From the NCBI GenBank assembly GCA_028554795.2, contig CM068839.1:90864182-90928181 (forward strand): a DNA stretch of 64,000 nucleotides. The letters run 5' to 3'. Below the pieces are notes generated by a model that saw only the letters and a list, made by a program, of their open reading frames with translations, had not been told where the DNA came from and made no database searches. The stretch is from Sinohyriopsis cumingii (Eukaryota > Mollusca > Bivalvia > Unionida > Unionidae). This document shows, piece after piece, positions 1-12,670 of the stretch (its first letter is position 1; each line of letters starts with the position of its first letter). The position numbers were made by a program, and so were the translations under genes.

Positions 1-343
1 GGTATTGGTTAGCTTTTGACCCATGTTATACTTCTTCATTGTGGCCCACAATGCCTCATGCAACACTCTGTCAAAGGCCTTTTTGAAATCTATGAACACA
101 TGATAGATGTCTTCTTGGTGTTGCGAGTACTTTTCGCACAGAACCCTGAGATTGAATATTTGTTCTGTTGTGCTTCTTCCACTCCGGAACCCGGCCTGTT
201 CTTCAGCGATTATTTCTTCTGCTTGTGGTTTCAGTCTGTTCAAGATGATCTTCAGCATTACCTTACTAGCATGGCTGATCAAACTGATAGTTCTGTAATT
301 TTGGCACAGCTGGAGATTGCCTTTTTTTGGGAAGTGTTATAAT
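1..343 (-). mobile_element. LINE reverse transcriptase fragment
   Basis: The minus strand is open through the whole interval and reads as the fingers/palm start of a non-LTR retrotransposon reverse transcriptase. NYRTISLISHASKVMLKI is followed by a QAGFRSGRST motif and then VFIDFKKAFDRV, the RT motif that carries the first catalytic Asp. The order and spacing are those of RTE/Jockey-type LINEs. The fragment is cut by the window edge, so the YxDD box would lie outside. No endonuclease or 3' end is visible. Confidence 0.85.
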
Positions 344-677
344 CAGTGACTGGGTCCATTGTGTTGGCCATTCACCTGTCTGCCACTATAGTTACAACTT
401 AAAATAGTACATGTCCACTTATAAAATAACGGAATGATTTATTGCTATCCATTTTATATTATTAATAAATGCCAAGATCTTTTGTAATTATAAGAAATGC
501 AGTTATATTGCTGAGAATTGCCGCTTTTGGCGCTGTTGATAATGAGAGAGTAACATAAGTAGCGAAGGGCAGTTTGGGTGCATTTCACGGTACCTAGGCA
601 GAAACTTAGAGTTTGTCGAGGTGGGCAACACTATCTTGGACAACGAGTTCTCAGTTGAAGCTGGTTTTCAAAGAGAC

Positions 678-716
<39 letters not shown>

Positions 717-1904
717 AAGTGCTTTGCCGCTGAAATGGTGCATTGAAATTTAGAAAGATCCAGACAAAGTAATAATGACTCATGGAGTCATCTAAATATT
801 CAAGGCATATTTAGAACTTCTCCACATTTGGGGAAATATTTAACCACTGTTTAATTCCCACGATAATTCGATAATCGAGATCATCTAAACATCCAAACAT
901 AGCTAAAAATGTATTTAATCTTCAGAGTTTAATAACTATGGTTTTCTCAATCACATTTTTGAAGAAGCAAGATTAAATGGAGGGACTTGAAATTTGTCTA
1001 TTAAAGTTATCGAGAAATCGAATTTGTGTAGTAAATCTTAGGATAAAACTGACAACCATTTGCATCATAAAGGCAGATGTATCACAGAGAGCAGCTGCTG
1101 CTTTGATTAGGACCCAAATTGGAAGTATTACATCTGTTATGTAGTGTTAACAAAATCTTTCGGGAACAATAAGTGAAATGCAAGTTTACATTTTAAAGTC
1201 TTGCGATTGCTCAAATAGTAAACAAAGAGAATAACATAGAGCAATATTGCTATATTGTTTAAATATTTCATGTTAATACACATCCAAATGAATATTAAAA
1301 ATCTAGCCCGCATGTCAGAAAGAGACCGAGCCTTTGATTTCTTAATTTTCTGCTTAAATTTTCACTTAAGTTTAATTCATCAATAATTTTTTGCATTAAT
1401 TGAAAACATTAAAATAGCGCGTTTGAATGTACTGAAAACGTATGAGCTTTCCGTATACATTCGAATGTATTTAATTACTGTTAGTCTGTAAAATTTGCCC
1501 TGAAATTTGCTTGGAAAACGATTGTAAATTCACTAAGTAGAGTGTAAGAAAGGAGTCCTTTACTGGTTCAAAACCTATGTTCATTCTGCGAAATAAGGAA
1601 AAAATTAACTTGTCTTTGATTGCATATTAAATCCATTCATATGTCCCTTACAATATTTTTAAAAGTTCACGCCTAAAAAGTAATTCCATGTCTGAAATAC
1701 AGACAGACCGATGATGCAACTGCAATGATGCAACTGTACAACTGGCTACAGTTAAATACACGAACATGATGAGGGTCGTACACTATTTTTCATAAAACAC
1801 CAAAGGCCAATATTTTGTTTTAAAAAATATACATATACTTTAAAAAATAGAATGTGTGAATAAAAATGGTATATGTAATAATACAAAACTACATGTTTTG
1901 TTAC
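344..1904. other. AT-rich non-coding stretch
   Basis: I see no gene, RNA or recognisable transposon here. Only short chance ORFs occur. The one regular feature is a (GA)n run at 681-714. Confidence 0.5.
681..714. repeat. (GA)n microsatellite
   Basis: About 17 uninterrupted GA units. Confidence 0.95.
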
Positions 1905-2180
1905 GAGTTGGCGGAAAGAACTTGTTTGAACCGGAGTAGGATTCCCTTGTATACTAATATTAAGACTATCAAAGTACGATATGCTGACAAGAAGATAACG
2001 AGAATATACAAATTCTCGGTGAACGTGATATATGTTTCCTCCTTCATCGTAAGCAGATGTGGAAAATAAATCCGCTTTGACATGAAGAATTCTCAGTAAC
2101 AAAATACCTGTTTCCCCCGCGTTTTACTCGACGTATTCCGAGTACACAAACGTAAAATTCGGTCTTTAGTTTAATTAGAC
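1905..2180 (-). pseudogene. Orphan penton (minor capsid) fragment of a Polinton
   Basis: The minus strand reads EGGNIYHVHREFV and SYFDSLNISI, matching the C-terminal third of the penton-like proteins of elements A and B (EGGNTYHVHREFV, SYLDTVNITI) in the same order and spacing. The upstream part (FVYS, then an in-frame stop) matches the LNLMFVYSDVVEYN segment. No other Polinton gene was found nearby, so this is an isolated relic outside element W. It shows that the locus was colonised before W. Confidence 0.75.
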
Positions 2181-3372
2181 TTGTAAAAAAAATACTTGTA
2201 GGATAGGTCGTTCTTGTATACATATTATGTTCGTGTTTCCAATATTATAATATGAAGATAAATAACAGAAAAGATTGTTAAGTAGCAAGCTTTCTACTAT
2301 TCAACAAATAATGTATTTCCTTAAGATATAAATAGGAAAATGTAAAAAGAAATTAAGGTATTTTGAACTAATCCCAAATAATCCTATAATAACAGGTACA
2401 GGTCTTAACGGTTAAAGATCTGAGTAAACTTTAATGGTATTCCAAATCAAATCCAACGCTAAAAGTGTTGATGTGCATGTGATGGCCCGTGTCGTAGAGT
2501 TGTGCCAACAGTCTTGTGTCGAATCACATTAAAACAATCAAAAAATAATTCCTTGTTTGAAATTTCACTATAAAGTCTCTATTTGCATGAATGTTATTTT
2601 GATGAGCACTTTGTATTGCCGCAGAATAAATAATTTGAATAAATATATTCTAGTCCAAATGAACTACTGGACACAAACATAATACAATTGGTTCTACCTC
2701 AAGATCTTATAACACGAATCAATAATTTATAGAAAAACATAATTATGTAGTCATCTACTTGACCGCAGGTCACAATTAACATTTTCTATATAAAAAAAAC
2801 TATTACTTAATTGAAACGTTTACTCTAGAAGGTTCCCAATGTAGACAAAATAAAGTCTTAGTTATAATTGTAAATTTATACGGGAATTCTAATAATCCTG
2901 ACCCAGACCCAAATAAATATGTTTATTTCTACTGATAATACTCATAATATTAAACCCATACTCATAGAGAAAATATTCGTTATGTATCAGTTGTTTACAG
3001 ACTAAAAACTGTCATTAATTAAAGTCAGAAAATAAATGAACCTGATTCTGTACAAGATCATGTCCAAAAAGGTCATGTCCAAATTACAATTATCCATAAC
3101 ATATACTGAAAGAGAAAAACAACCTAACTAGAAAACAATACAAATTAAATATACATAACACGTCCTCCATAAAGAAAATATATTTCTGCAATAAGGCTTT
3201 CTTTTTCTATAAGTCAAATACACATGCGATAAAGAATTGCATATGATGAAATCGTATGATTGACGCAAAGTATACATGAATTATTATGCTATTTATATAC
3301 AAGTGAAAGTGTATCTGCTATTAGATTGCCTTCAATTGATGTGCCTGATATCAATATTGTATTACTGCAACA
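2181..3372. other. AT-rich non-coding stretch
   Basis: Nothing recognisable. It may include the eroded downstream part of the Gypsy element that follows, but no LTR pair was identified. Confidence 0.4.
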
Positions 3373-4400
3373 TCAAGCTCCAGCTTTTGGTTTTGATCTT
3401 GCCAGTGAAAGTATGTTGTGATCAGTAAACATAATAATCAGAGAAAGGGCTGAATTAATATACACTTCAAAGTGTTGCAAAGCCAATATCAAAGCTACAC
3501 ATTCCTTCTCGATTGTGGACCAATTTCTCTGGTGCTTATTTAATGCCTTAGAACAATAGCACACTGGATGATCTACAATATTTTTATATCCAATCAATAC
3601 AACTCTAGCCGCAAAATGACTTTGATCAACAGACACGACTGACTGAAATTTGGAGCTGATAGCACTGGTGAACTCTTACGTATAGCCTGCAACTTGTCAT
3701 AAGTATCCTGACATTTTTCAGACCAAAAACACTTATGAGAGGTTCAACAATAATGGAAATATTGGAGCAAAATTTTCCATAGTGTCCAGCCATGCCCCAA
3801 AATCGCATCTGCTTCTTTTTTACTGATATGCACAGGAATTCAGAGATAGCCGTGACCTTAGCATATGTAGGTTTCACTTGTATATTTCTCAAAGTATGCC
3901 ATGGAAATGTAAGACAAGCACGGCAAAGCTCAATTTTGGATACATTTATTTTCAAATATGCATCCATGAGTCTATCAAAGAATTTCTGAGTTGTTGTTAA
4001 ATGTTCTTTCCAGGTGTCGTTGTAGATGATGACATCATCGATGTAAGCATTATAATTATCTAGACCAGATTTAATCATGTTCTTCAAACGTTTAAAGGTC
4101 TTGACAATGAACATGAATTTGTTTTGGTCACACTTTTAATTTTTCAATAGATTGTGCGATGTGGAAAGTATTATCTGGTTTTGTTTTTGGTAAAGGTATA
4201 TATGGTAAACTCATGTCATATTTACTTAGTTCTGTGAATTCGTTCTCTAGCTAATACTGAATTTCTTTTTTTCAAACACACCTGTGTGAAAGGGTTCATT
4301 CTGTAAGGGTGCTGTTTCACAGGTCTGGAATGTAAAATTTCAACATCACTTAGACTGTATTTGTTCGTGTAGGAACAACTGGAAGCAAGTGCCAATATTC
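3373..4400 (-). mobile_element. Ty3/Gypsy retrotransposon fragment (RT-RNase H)
   Basis: On the minus strand, in order: a pre-RT segment with SRPVKQHPYRMNPF (about 4340-4290); a reverse transcriptase segment with the catalytic AYIDDVIIY box (about 4040); an RT thumb/connection region (MRFWGMAGHYGKFC); and RNase H with NKHQRNWSTIEKECVALILALQHFEVY and the FTDHN motif (3630-3400). Several stops and frameshifts break the frame. Integrase and LTRs are not evident. The order and motifs are those of Ty3/Gypsy pol. It is a dead fragment. Confidence 0.85.
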
Positions 4401-4472
4401 AAGTAATAGCTGTTTAGTTCATACTTTTCTTGTTGTGAACGTTTCTGTTACATATTATTCATACTTTCTGAA

Positions 4473-4474
<2 letters not shown>

Positions 4475-4534
<60 letters not shown>
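4475..4534. repeat. (TA)n microsatellite
   Basis: About 30 TA units. The apparent Tyr-Ile ORFs across it are artefacts. Confidence 0.97.
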
Positions 4535-5502
<968 letters not shown>

Positions 5503-5739
5503 GGACCAACATCCGGACGACGGCTATATAGATATGTACATATTGGGGCCATATATACCAACATTTATTAGCATGTTTTTTCTGTTTTTTATGCAACATG
5601 CAGAAAAAGCAGGAACACATTTTCATTCCTTTTTGGCACTCTGCCATAAAATTCATAATATATGCGTGCTTGAGTTACCAGATAAGTCTGAAAATATAAA
5701 GAAGGCTACTTAAGAATTACTTACGGACATCTGTATCTA

Positions 5740-6800
5740 GAATACTCATGAGGTTATGCTGTAAAATGTTGAAAGTAGAACACACTCATGGAACTCTGCG
5801 TGTCAGTGAATTACACTCTTGAGTGTTGCAAAGCCAAATTTAAAGCCAAACATACCTTCTAAATTGTGATATAAGTACTCTGGTATTTGTTAATGTTTGT
5901 AGACAAATTGAACACTAGATAATCCTTTCCATTTATTTCTTTTTGAACCGACCCCTACATCAATTGCATCAAAATATATTTTACGTCCAATAATTCATCG
6001 AAAGCCGTCTAGCATTTGCTAGACAAATGAAGCTTGGTCTTCTTAACAACTTGGTCAGGGGATCAGCAATTATGGAACAAGCTGAACAAAGTTACTGATA
6101 ATATCCAGCCCTACCCAAATATCGTTAAATAACTTTTTACTAGCATTTGCTGGCAATTCAGAAATAGCTTTGACCTTGGCTTCCACAGACTTAATTTTAC
6201 TGTGTTCCATAATATGTTCTCAAATGTAATAGAACCACTGCATAATTCAGTTTACCTACATTAGTTGTCAACTTTTCATCAGTCAGTCGCTCAATGAATT
6301 CCTGAATGGTTTCCAAGTGACCTTTCAAGGTGAGGTTGTAGATAATGACATAATCAATAGATAACAGACAGGTATGGAGACCAGATGTTATCATGTTCAT
6401 TAAACGCAAGAATGCTGTCGGATACTTGTTTCATACCAAACGGCATTACTGTATTATGCAAGTGCCGAAATTAGTTTTCTCTTTCCATGAGAGGAATTTG
6501 CTAAAATCTTTTCAAAAGGTCAAACTTGGTGACAGATGCTGCACTGCCAGTTTTGTTGATTTAGTCATCGATTCGAGGTATTTCAAATAAATATATTTGG
6601 TTACATTGCTTACATTTCATAGTCAGTACGGAAAAGTACTATCTTGTTCAGCATAATAATCTAGTTAGTTACCTTTTCTTGGATATTTCCTTTATCAAAA
6701 GTTAATGCTCTCAAGCGGATTCATCCAGTAAGTATGCTGTTTCACTGGTGAGGAATTTACAACTTCAACGTCATCGTAGACATTATTTGTTCTTCTTGGA
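5740..6800 (-). mobile_element. Second, more decayed Ty3/Gypsy fragment
   Basis: It is colinear with the 3373-4400 fragment. The minus strand carries a degraded pre-RT segment (SSPVKQHTYWMNPLES, about 6770-6700), an RT segment in which the AYIDDVIIY box has decayed to SIDYVIIYN, and RNase H-like sequence at about 5880-5800. It is a related but older copy with many frame breaks, in the same orientation as the first. Confidence 0.7.
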
Positions 6801-7261
6801 ATATTTATAAACAAGTACTCAACTTCACATGATAGCTGTTTTGATTTATCTTTTCTTATTTTATTTTTCGGAATTCCGAAGGATGGTTAAGCCAAAGTCA
6901 CTACAGTCTGATTGTATTCCATTGTTTAAAGCATCACTTTATCGAGTAGGTAGAACAAAATTGATTGAGTGATTAGAAACGCTATGCAGGTCAACATGCT
7001 ATTTTAATAGATCTATGTGGCAAAGCTGCTTCAGTTTCCTTCTCCCTAGAGCGTTAATCGCATAATGAAATTAATTCACTTTCTATTCAATTTTATAAGA
7101 ACCATAATAGTTAACCTGGATAGGACTTTCAGGTATGGACAAGAACTCTATCACCATGCGTAAAACTCCCTTGTTTTGCATTTCTGTGGCACCTTCTTTC
7201 CGTTTTGATTCAGTATAATGAAAATTACGGTAGTTCTTGCTACTTCACAACCTTCGACAAC
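6801..7261. other. Non-coding, probably retroelement-derived
   Basis: No intact feature. It lies between two Gypsy-like fragments. Confidence 0.3.
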
Positions 7262-7489
7262 TTATATTAAATAGTGAAGAAGATTAATCTCTGAACCTTC
7301 AGCTGAAAGAAGGTTCCCATTTACTACTTTTACTAATTGAAAAGGACTAAAACCAAATGATGATTGAACCGATTCCTTAACACCAAATGAATAAAATGAA
7401 CACCCTCGTCGAAATAGTCTGCTGTTCCAAGTCAATATCATGAAACCAAACTCCAGTGCTCCTACAAAGTCGATAGGATCCATACACAA
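7262..7489 (-). mobile_element. Possible Gypsy integrase C-terminal fragment
   Basis: The minus strand contains ESVQSSFGFSPFQLVKV, resembling the integrase segment 'S...TGFSPFELVYG' of Ty3/Gypsy elements. It lies upstream of the second Gypsy RT in transcription order, so it must belong to another fragment. The match is short. Confidence 0.45.
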
Positions 7490-7842
7490 CTCATCCAGAA
7501 TGGGATAATCACATGATAACAGATATTATCACCCATAACAAGACTCATGGGCGGATTAGAAAGAATTTCATGCCTCCTAAACACCTGTTCCCTCCAGAGG
7601 TTAAACATCAGTCATTTTAAAGGCTACACTTCAAAATTGTCTCTTATATCAAACGTTTTTATTTTGGCTTCAAAACCCATTTGATTATAATGTCTTAAAT
7701 AACATAATATCATTGTATCATCCGTTCTAAAAATAAATATTCAATATCTGACAAGGCAGAAAATTTTTAATTTGTTACATAGATCTACTAGCTTAGTCTA
7801 AAAAGTGTAAAGTATATTAAGTAGGAAAATTGTATCTACATA
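7490..7842. other. Left flank of element W
   Basis: Non-coding. The last six bases (7837-7842, TACATA) look like the left target duplication of W; the right copy at 61255-61260 reads TACACA. Confidence 0.5.
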
Positions 7843-8310
7843 AGCAGAGAATGAGGGCACCTTAGAGACAACATACAACATAACTTTCACGTTAAAAAGT
7901 GCCGAGGCACTCTGGCAACAAAGGTAAATTTAACATGGGTGGGCTTGTCTAGCGACAAGGGAAATTTAACAAAGCGAATGTATGAAAACAATGTATTGGG
8001 CCCGTCTAACGACAAGGGGCATGTAGATGGGTGACGTCATGGTACTGGATACGGGAGAACCAATGGTAACAATGTTGCAAGTCATTGACCTCAATCGGAT
8101 GGAACAGTGTTGCAAGGGGCTGACCCGAATAAGTGCTAATCTATGAACAAATACAATATAGGCATAGACATATAGACATTGTGAAAGACATATACATAGA
8201 CAGACATAGATTTGTCGACATAAATAAACAGCTATACAACCAACTAAAAATAAATTAGGCAAGAGAGAATATGCATCTTTTCCAGACAGTTCAGGGCCCC
8301 TGAAAACGTT
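7843..8310. repeat. Terminal inverted repeat of W (left copy)
   Basis: It pairs inversely with 60908-61254. It contains short repeat units ending in AAATTTAAC joined by GGGCTTGTCTAGCGACAAGG-type cores. Its inner part holds a worn histone-like stem-loop (about 8295-8312, minus). Confidence 0.85.
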
Positions 8311-8312
8311 AT

Positions 8313-8735
8313 TTGGGTTTCTTCTTGTTGTTCTTGTTCTTGTTGTTGTTGTTCTTCTACTTTTTCTTCTGTCTCTCTGCTATTCTTCTTTTCCACCAGT
8401 TCCTTATCTTCTTCATTATTTTTGTCTTTTTCCTTCTTCTCATCCTTTTCCTCCTCCTTTTCCTCCTTCTCCTACTCTTTTTTCATTTTCTTCTTCTTTT
8501 AAAATTTATCGTTGCATCGTACCATCTGTGTTTTTCCCAGATCCTCCTTTTCTTCTTTTCTCGGTTTGATGAGTTCCTTTAGTCTTTCTTTTGCCTTACT
8601 CTTTGTAGATTTCCATGTTGACTCTGTGTGGGGCTATCATAACCAACCTTTCTAGCATTTCTTCCACCATCCCTAAATCATCCAGTACCCCTTGCAATTT
8701 CTATAACTTCTCCAGGATATTGCTCGCCGTCTTAG
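8313..8735 (-). pseudogene. W copy of the right-end Lys/Glu-rich accessory gene
   Basis: The minus-strand DNA aligns with the B gene at 58777-59100: the segment around LQDVLDNLGIMEQMLI and the following 'ATGGAAAT...AAGAGTAAGGCAAA' stretch are recognisable. It then runs into a Lys/Glu-rich tail. Frame breaks are present. Function unknown; the B copy predicts a charged coiled coil. Its position next to the TIR matches the last gene of B. Confidence 0.55.
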
Positions 8736-9261
8736 ATTATTCAATGTTAAATGGCACGAATGACAAACCCTATGCTTTATATGCCTAAAACACGGACTTG
8801 AAAGAAAACATTCCCTCACACTAACTACACATATGACATACCAAATAACCCATAGAGAAAATAGTGCTAACCTAAATTGAATTGTACAAACCTACACTAT
8901 TACCAAGAAATAACTTTATACTTCCAACAAACCCATAGTAAGGAAGGAAAGTTTTTACTTACAAAACACACCATCACCTACAAATACACTAGTCAAGCGG
9001 TTTAGTGTTTATCCTCCACTTTCAAAATGAAACAAACACTCATCAGAGTAGGGACAAGTGTTTTTTTCTTATGGAAAAAATACACAGAGACATTTATAAC
9101 ACCAGCAAAGTAGTTAGTGTTTATGGTCACACTACTCCACATTCACACAAAACAAACACTCATTAATGTATGGTCGTGGGATTGCTTTTATGGGAAACAC
9201 GACAAAACACACACATACACACACTAACAACAAACACAAACATAATATTTGACACCTTGAT
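8736..9261. other. W intergenic DNA, promoter-like in the homologous position
   Basis: Diverged equivalent of the promoter tracts seen in A and B. Repeated 'AAACACTAA' and 'ACAAACAC' words resemble the TG-rich spacers of A and B read on the other strand. No gene is seen. Confidence 0.4.
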
Positions 9262-9308
9262 CAGTCTCTCTTTTCTAAAGATCGGGTTAGCCCTGAGAAG
9301 GGCTGTTT
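9262..9308 (-). terminator. Histone-type 3' stem-loop in W
   Basis: The minus strand reads AGCCCTTCTCAGGGCT (9289-9304), then AACCC, and 10 bases on a purine-rich TTTAGAAAAGAGAG. The stem is perfect. The outer pair is A-T rather than G-C, as in the related A and B copies. It lies just downstream of the W gene ending at 9332. Its survival in a decayed element argues that it is an old feature of the family. Confidence 0.75.
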
Positions 9309-9331
9309 TTTTGAAACTCCAAATGCAACTC

Positions 9332-9688
9332 TTAATGATTACACCTTCCAGGCCGGGCACCACACACACAACACCTACTCCAATCTTGCTTCCAATTTAT
9401 GCGTATGATTGTGAGTGTGGAGGCAACATGAATGGCTTCACTATCCCGCTCCTGAGTTTGTGGGATAGTGAAGACTTCTCTCCATCGTCTATTAGATACT
9501 TTTGGATGTGGAGGGATCTGCGGCTCCCGCCCTTGCCGCTTCCTCTTTAATCTAAAGACATTCTTGAAGTCTTGTGCCACTGTAAGCAACCTGACATTTT
9601 CTATCTCTTCAGGGATTGGCATCAGGTTTTGCCTGACACGATGTAAATGGACGTGGGATTCATTCATGTTAGCAGGTTTTGAAGTCAT
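9332..9688 (-). CDS. W accessory protein with CVCGAR Cys/His tail
   Basis: Open frame of 118 residues from the ATG aligned with the A and B homologues. The N-terminus (ESHVHLHRVRQNLMPIPEEIENVR) matches the Gln-rich right-end gene of A and B. The C-terminus (CVCGARPGRCNH) matches the neighbouring CVCGAR gene of A and B. In W both ends sit in one protein, so it is either the ancestral form or a deletion fusion. A promoter box lies upstream at 9751-9783 and a histone-type stem-loop downstream. The short Cys/His tail could bind a metal; function unknown. It is one of the few unbroken frames in W. Confidence 0.6.
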   Translation of the reverse strand: MTSKPANMNESHVHLHRVRQNLMPIPEEIENVRLLTVAQDFKNVFRLKRKRQGREPQIPPHPKVSNRRWREVFTIPQTQERDSEAIHVASTLTIIRINWKQDWSRCCVCGARPGRCNH

Positions 9689-9744
9689 CTTCACGAGCTG
9701 ACGAGTCAACAATGTATGGCCAGACTGGAGACAGCCCCGTTATA

Positions 9745-9783
9745 TATTTCTCAAACGAGGACGCGATAGAAAACATCCCTGCG
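9745..9783 (-). promoter_or_regulatory. Accessory-gene promoter box plus TATA (W)
   Basis: The minus strand reads GGGATGTTTTC, then GCGTCC, then AAATATATAAC, matching the promoter boxes upstream of right-end genes in A and B. The same upstream context (AAAACCG before GGGATG) is kept. Confidence 0.65.
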
Positions 9784-9915
9784 GTTTTTGAGTAGGAACG
9801 CTATAGCTCATCCAATGTAGAGGGATAAAGAGAAATGAAAGAACATGTATATTGATAAAAAGTTGAAAACAAATCCAAAGACACCTTTTTTCTAAATACA
9901 ACGTTTTTAATTCAA

Positions 9916-10515
9916 TTAACCAACAATCAACAAATGCATAATACATTGTTTACAAATAACAATTTGTTGACAAGGTTGACAACGTTGTGAAGTCAAATTA
10001 GACTTCCACTGATGGAGGTCCTTTGGGCATTGAGGTACACTACGTTTCCTAGCTAAAGACAATATATATCCATAATGGCCGCAAAAATATCCTTCGACTT
10101 TATGATCGTTTATAGAAAAGTCATTATCAAAGTAAGTCACTATATGTTCTAATGGATATCCACGACTGCCGTGATGAAGAAAATACAAACAATATTGTCC
10201 ACACACATTGAAATCTGTGTCTTGTAATATCACATTATTGAATCGTGTCGTCTGGGCATTTCTTCACATAAAGCCGGTGATGTCGTTTTCCAAAGGTTGT
10301 AATCCATACGAATCAAAATACTCCACATGGCCATCTTCGGGAAAGTAGACGGCTACCCAGTGGATTCCTGGGAGATGGCTGTCTTCCGTGTTGATGACAT
10401 AAGCTTGATGGTCTTTAGCTTTGCAATGAAAAAATTAATCTTTAGCGCACACGATAGGATTGAAAGAAGCGGTGTATGAACTGTTTTTCAAAAGGTAATA
10501 AAGTTAGATATCCAT
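9916..10515 (-). pseudogene. Adenain-type protease of W
   Basis: Homologue of the A protease. The catalytic-His segment (HWVAVYFPEDG), the acidic EYFDSYG segment and the CGQYC nucleophile segment are all recognisable, but an in-frame stop and a frame shift separate the halves. The C-terminal half (9916-10233) is open. In Polintons this cysteine protease is thought to process capsid proteins. It lies last in the capsid gene block, as in A and B. Confidence 0.8.
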
Positions 10516-10534
10516 TTTTTTCTTGTTTCAGAAG

Positions 10535-11036
10535 TGATGATAAGTTATTAATTCAATCCTGACATTTTGCTTGAAAATCTCTCTCAAGTTAACGGTTTTT
10601 GGCTTCGTCTCCACACTCTGTGCCAAGAGAGATTCGATGCGACGGATCTACAGAACAGTCAATGAAGAGGATGAATGATCACGCAGGTCTTTATACCACT
10701 GATGCAACACTGCTTTTCCGAGATGAGACCCAAACATCATCCAGATACTCGTCCAATTTTTCTTCTTGGCTCATCATTAGACATGTATCGTGTTGAATTT
10801 AACCGAGATGAACGTTTTGACATCCATAGCTATCTTTCTTGGTCAACGCTGTAATTGTTTCCGCCAGGTGATTAGCAAAACAGGAGACTAAATGTTGTTC
10901 TTGTTCTGACCATCTGGACAACACCATGTCCTCTTCGTTTTTGTCATTTTTATATACGTGGTTCTGCTTCCAAGATATCCTCCCATTCCATTTCGAAAAG
11001 GACTCCACCATTCAAAGAGGGATAAGAGTCTTCCAT
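10535..11036 (-). pseudogene. W copy of the Polinton Cys/His protein
   Basis: Homologue of the B gene at 55707-56213. MEDSYPSL at the start and SYGCQNVHLG, corresponding to the CYGCQNDHPSQIQH motif, are readable on the minus strand. Frame breaks follow. It sits between major capsid and protease genes as in A and B. Confidence 0.7.
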
Positions 11037-11041
11037 AGCTT

Positions 11042-12321
11042 CTAATAGTCTAGAATGACTTCATTCAGCCTGTTGACGTCTAGAGTGTTGTCAAAATTGG
11101 CATACAAGATGACGTTCACCGTCTCTGTTGGAGCTTCTGCAAACTGAAGTTCCACACGCAATTGACCAGAATTCAATGGATGGACATATCCCGCGTCGAT
11201 GCCTTGGTCTAGAGTGATATCAGAGGCCTAAAAAGGGTAACCTCCTGCATATGCGTCGTTCAAATTGCCATTGCACTTGGTTTTACCAAACTGTCCCGTG
11301 GCTTCGTAATGGGACAAGTAATTTTCTCAACAAACTTAGATTCGAAGGGTCTTGTACACAAGGTTTTACCATTGCAACTGACTTCGATCATGGAAACTCT
11401 ATAGTGCTTAAACTCGAACGGATTAACAGTGACAGCTACACTGAGGGCTTCGTTGCTTACGATACCAATGATTAAACGTAACTGTCCTTGGAACAGATGT
11501 TCTTCGATCTTGGATCGCCTTCCAGCTGCAATAATGAAGGTTTTCACTTCCATGCGTCGTATCGTATACTTGGCAGTCGTACGGCTCAAAGTGTGACTGA
11601 AGTCGTTTCCTACTTTAGGTAACACTTCCACGCGTTACACTTAGAGTCTTACTTCTTGGATGATGGTTTTGTACAATTGCGATTCAGTCTCAGGCGGATA
11701 TACAACCATTCAGCAAATACTTTTATTGCAACATGTCCAAATGCAAACGATCCATCAGTTCTAAATTGCGTCCTTTCTTGATTTTCTATCGACGGTTGTT
11801 AAATACCACATTGTGGGTATCTTCAGCTGCTGTCAAGGCAGTGTCGACAAACTTGTCCTAGCCCGTTGTGTCGGGTTTCCATACTACACAATAATCCAGA
11901 TGAGCATTCTTGGCATCTTTTCCTACGTTAACAGATTTTCGAGATAAAGCCCGGTAAGAGTAAATATCCAATCTGCTGCTGACTAGTTTTGTTATTCAAG
12001 TACAGATCCACTTCGCTGAACATGGAATGCATGAAATTGTTATGGGAGCTTCTCTACCCTCGGTTCCAGGAGCGTTATCCTCCGTTTTGAACACTTTGAT
12101 TTCAGTTACAAGAAACTGCTATTAAGATCGATTTAATCTTAGGGCTCTCCTTTGTTTTCAAATTTGATTGGGGCTGAGGTGATCAAAGAGGTGATCAAGG
12201 AGGAGATGTGATAAAATTCTACCCGTTGGGATTCTTTCATCGTCATCATCGTGAGTGGCATGGCAAACATATCAATTTCCGATTTAGAACATTCGCAGGA
12301 CTTTAGGTGTTTAATAATCAA
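11042..12321 (-). pseudogene. Major capsid protein (double jelly-roll) of W
   Basis: Minus-strand homologue of the A major capsid gene. N-terminal CECSKSEIDMFAMP (12300-12240), central VEVLPKVGNDFSHTLSRTTAKY (11631-11540) and the C-terminal VILDY-type ending can be read. At least several frameshifts and stops interrupt it, and the hydrophilic central loop is much diverged. Homologous Polinton proteins form the hexon-like capsid shell. Confidence 0.85.
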
Positions 12322-12665
12322 AATCGTCTAATTCACCGATGATTCTTCTTTTCTTTTCCTTTCTAGCTCTGTGTGTGTAAAGTCCTCTGGAGGGGTGTCT
12401 TTGTGGTCTATTTCTGCCTTGTCCTGGCTGTGGTGTCAGAGAAGCAGGAATTCCTGACTGAGCAGCGTCCAGTGCATTAACAGGAGTCGCCGGCCCAAAA
12501 TGTCTTTTTCAGCTCCAAGCATGACACTTTTGCCTGCACTCAAAAGGCTTCTTTGAGGTTTGTTTGTCATCAGTTTCAAAACGGGGGCCACTGGACGAAA
12601 CGCCGATTTCAATATATTTCCTAAACAATGTCCTTGCTCTCCACTCCTAGGTAAACAGGATACAT
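12311..12665 (-). pseudogene. pVI/pX-like minor virion protein of W
   Basis: It starts MYPVYLG like the A and B copies (MYPVYRG) and ends in a basic stretch followed by ELDDFDY (A and B: DLDVFDY). The middle is frame-broken. It occupies the same slot between penton and major capsid. Confidence 0.6.
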
Positions 12666-12670
12666 GAATA

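Noticed and set aside
8313-8582. Leu/Phe-rich plus-strand ORF resembling a membrane protein
   Set aside because: Antisense of a Lys/Glu-rich accessory gene remnant of W; the same artefact occurs opposite other Lys/Glu tracts.
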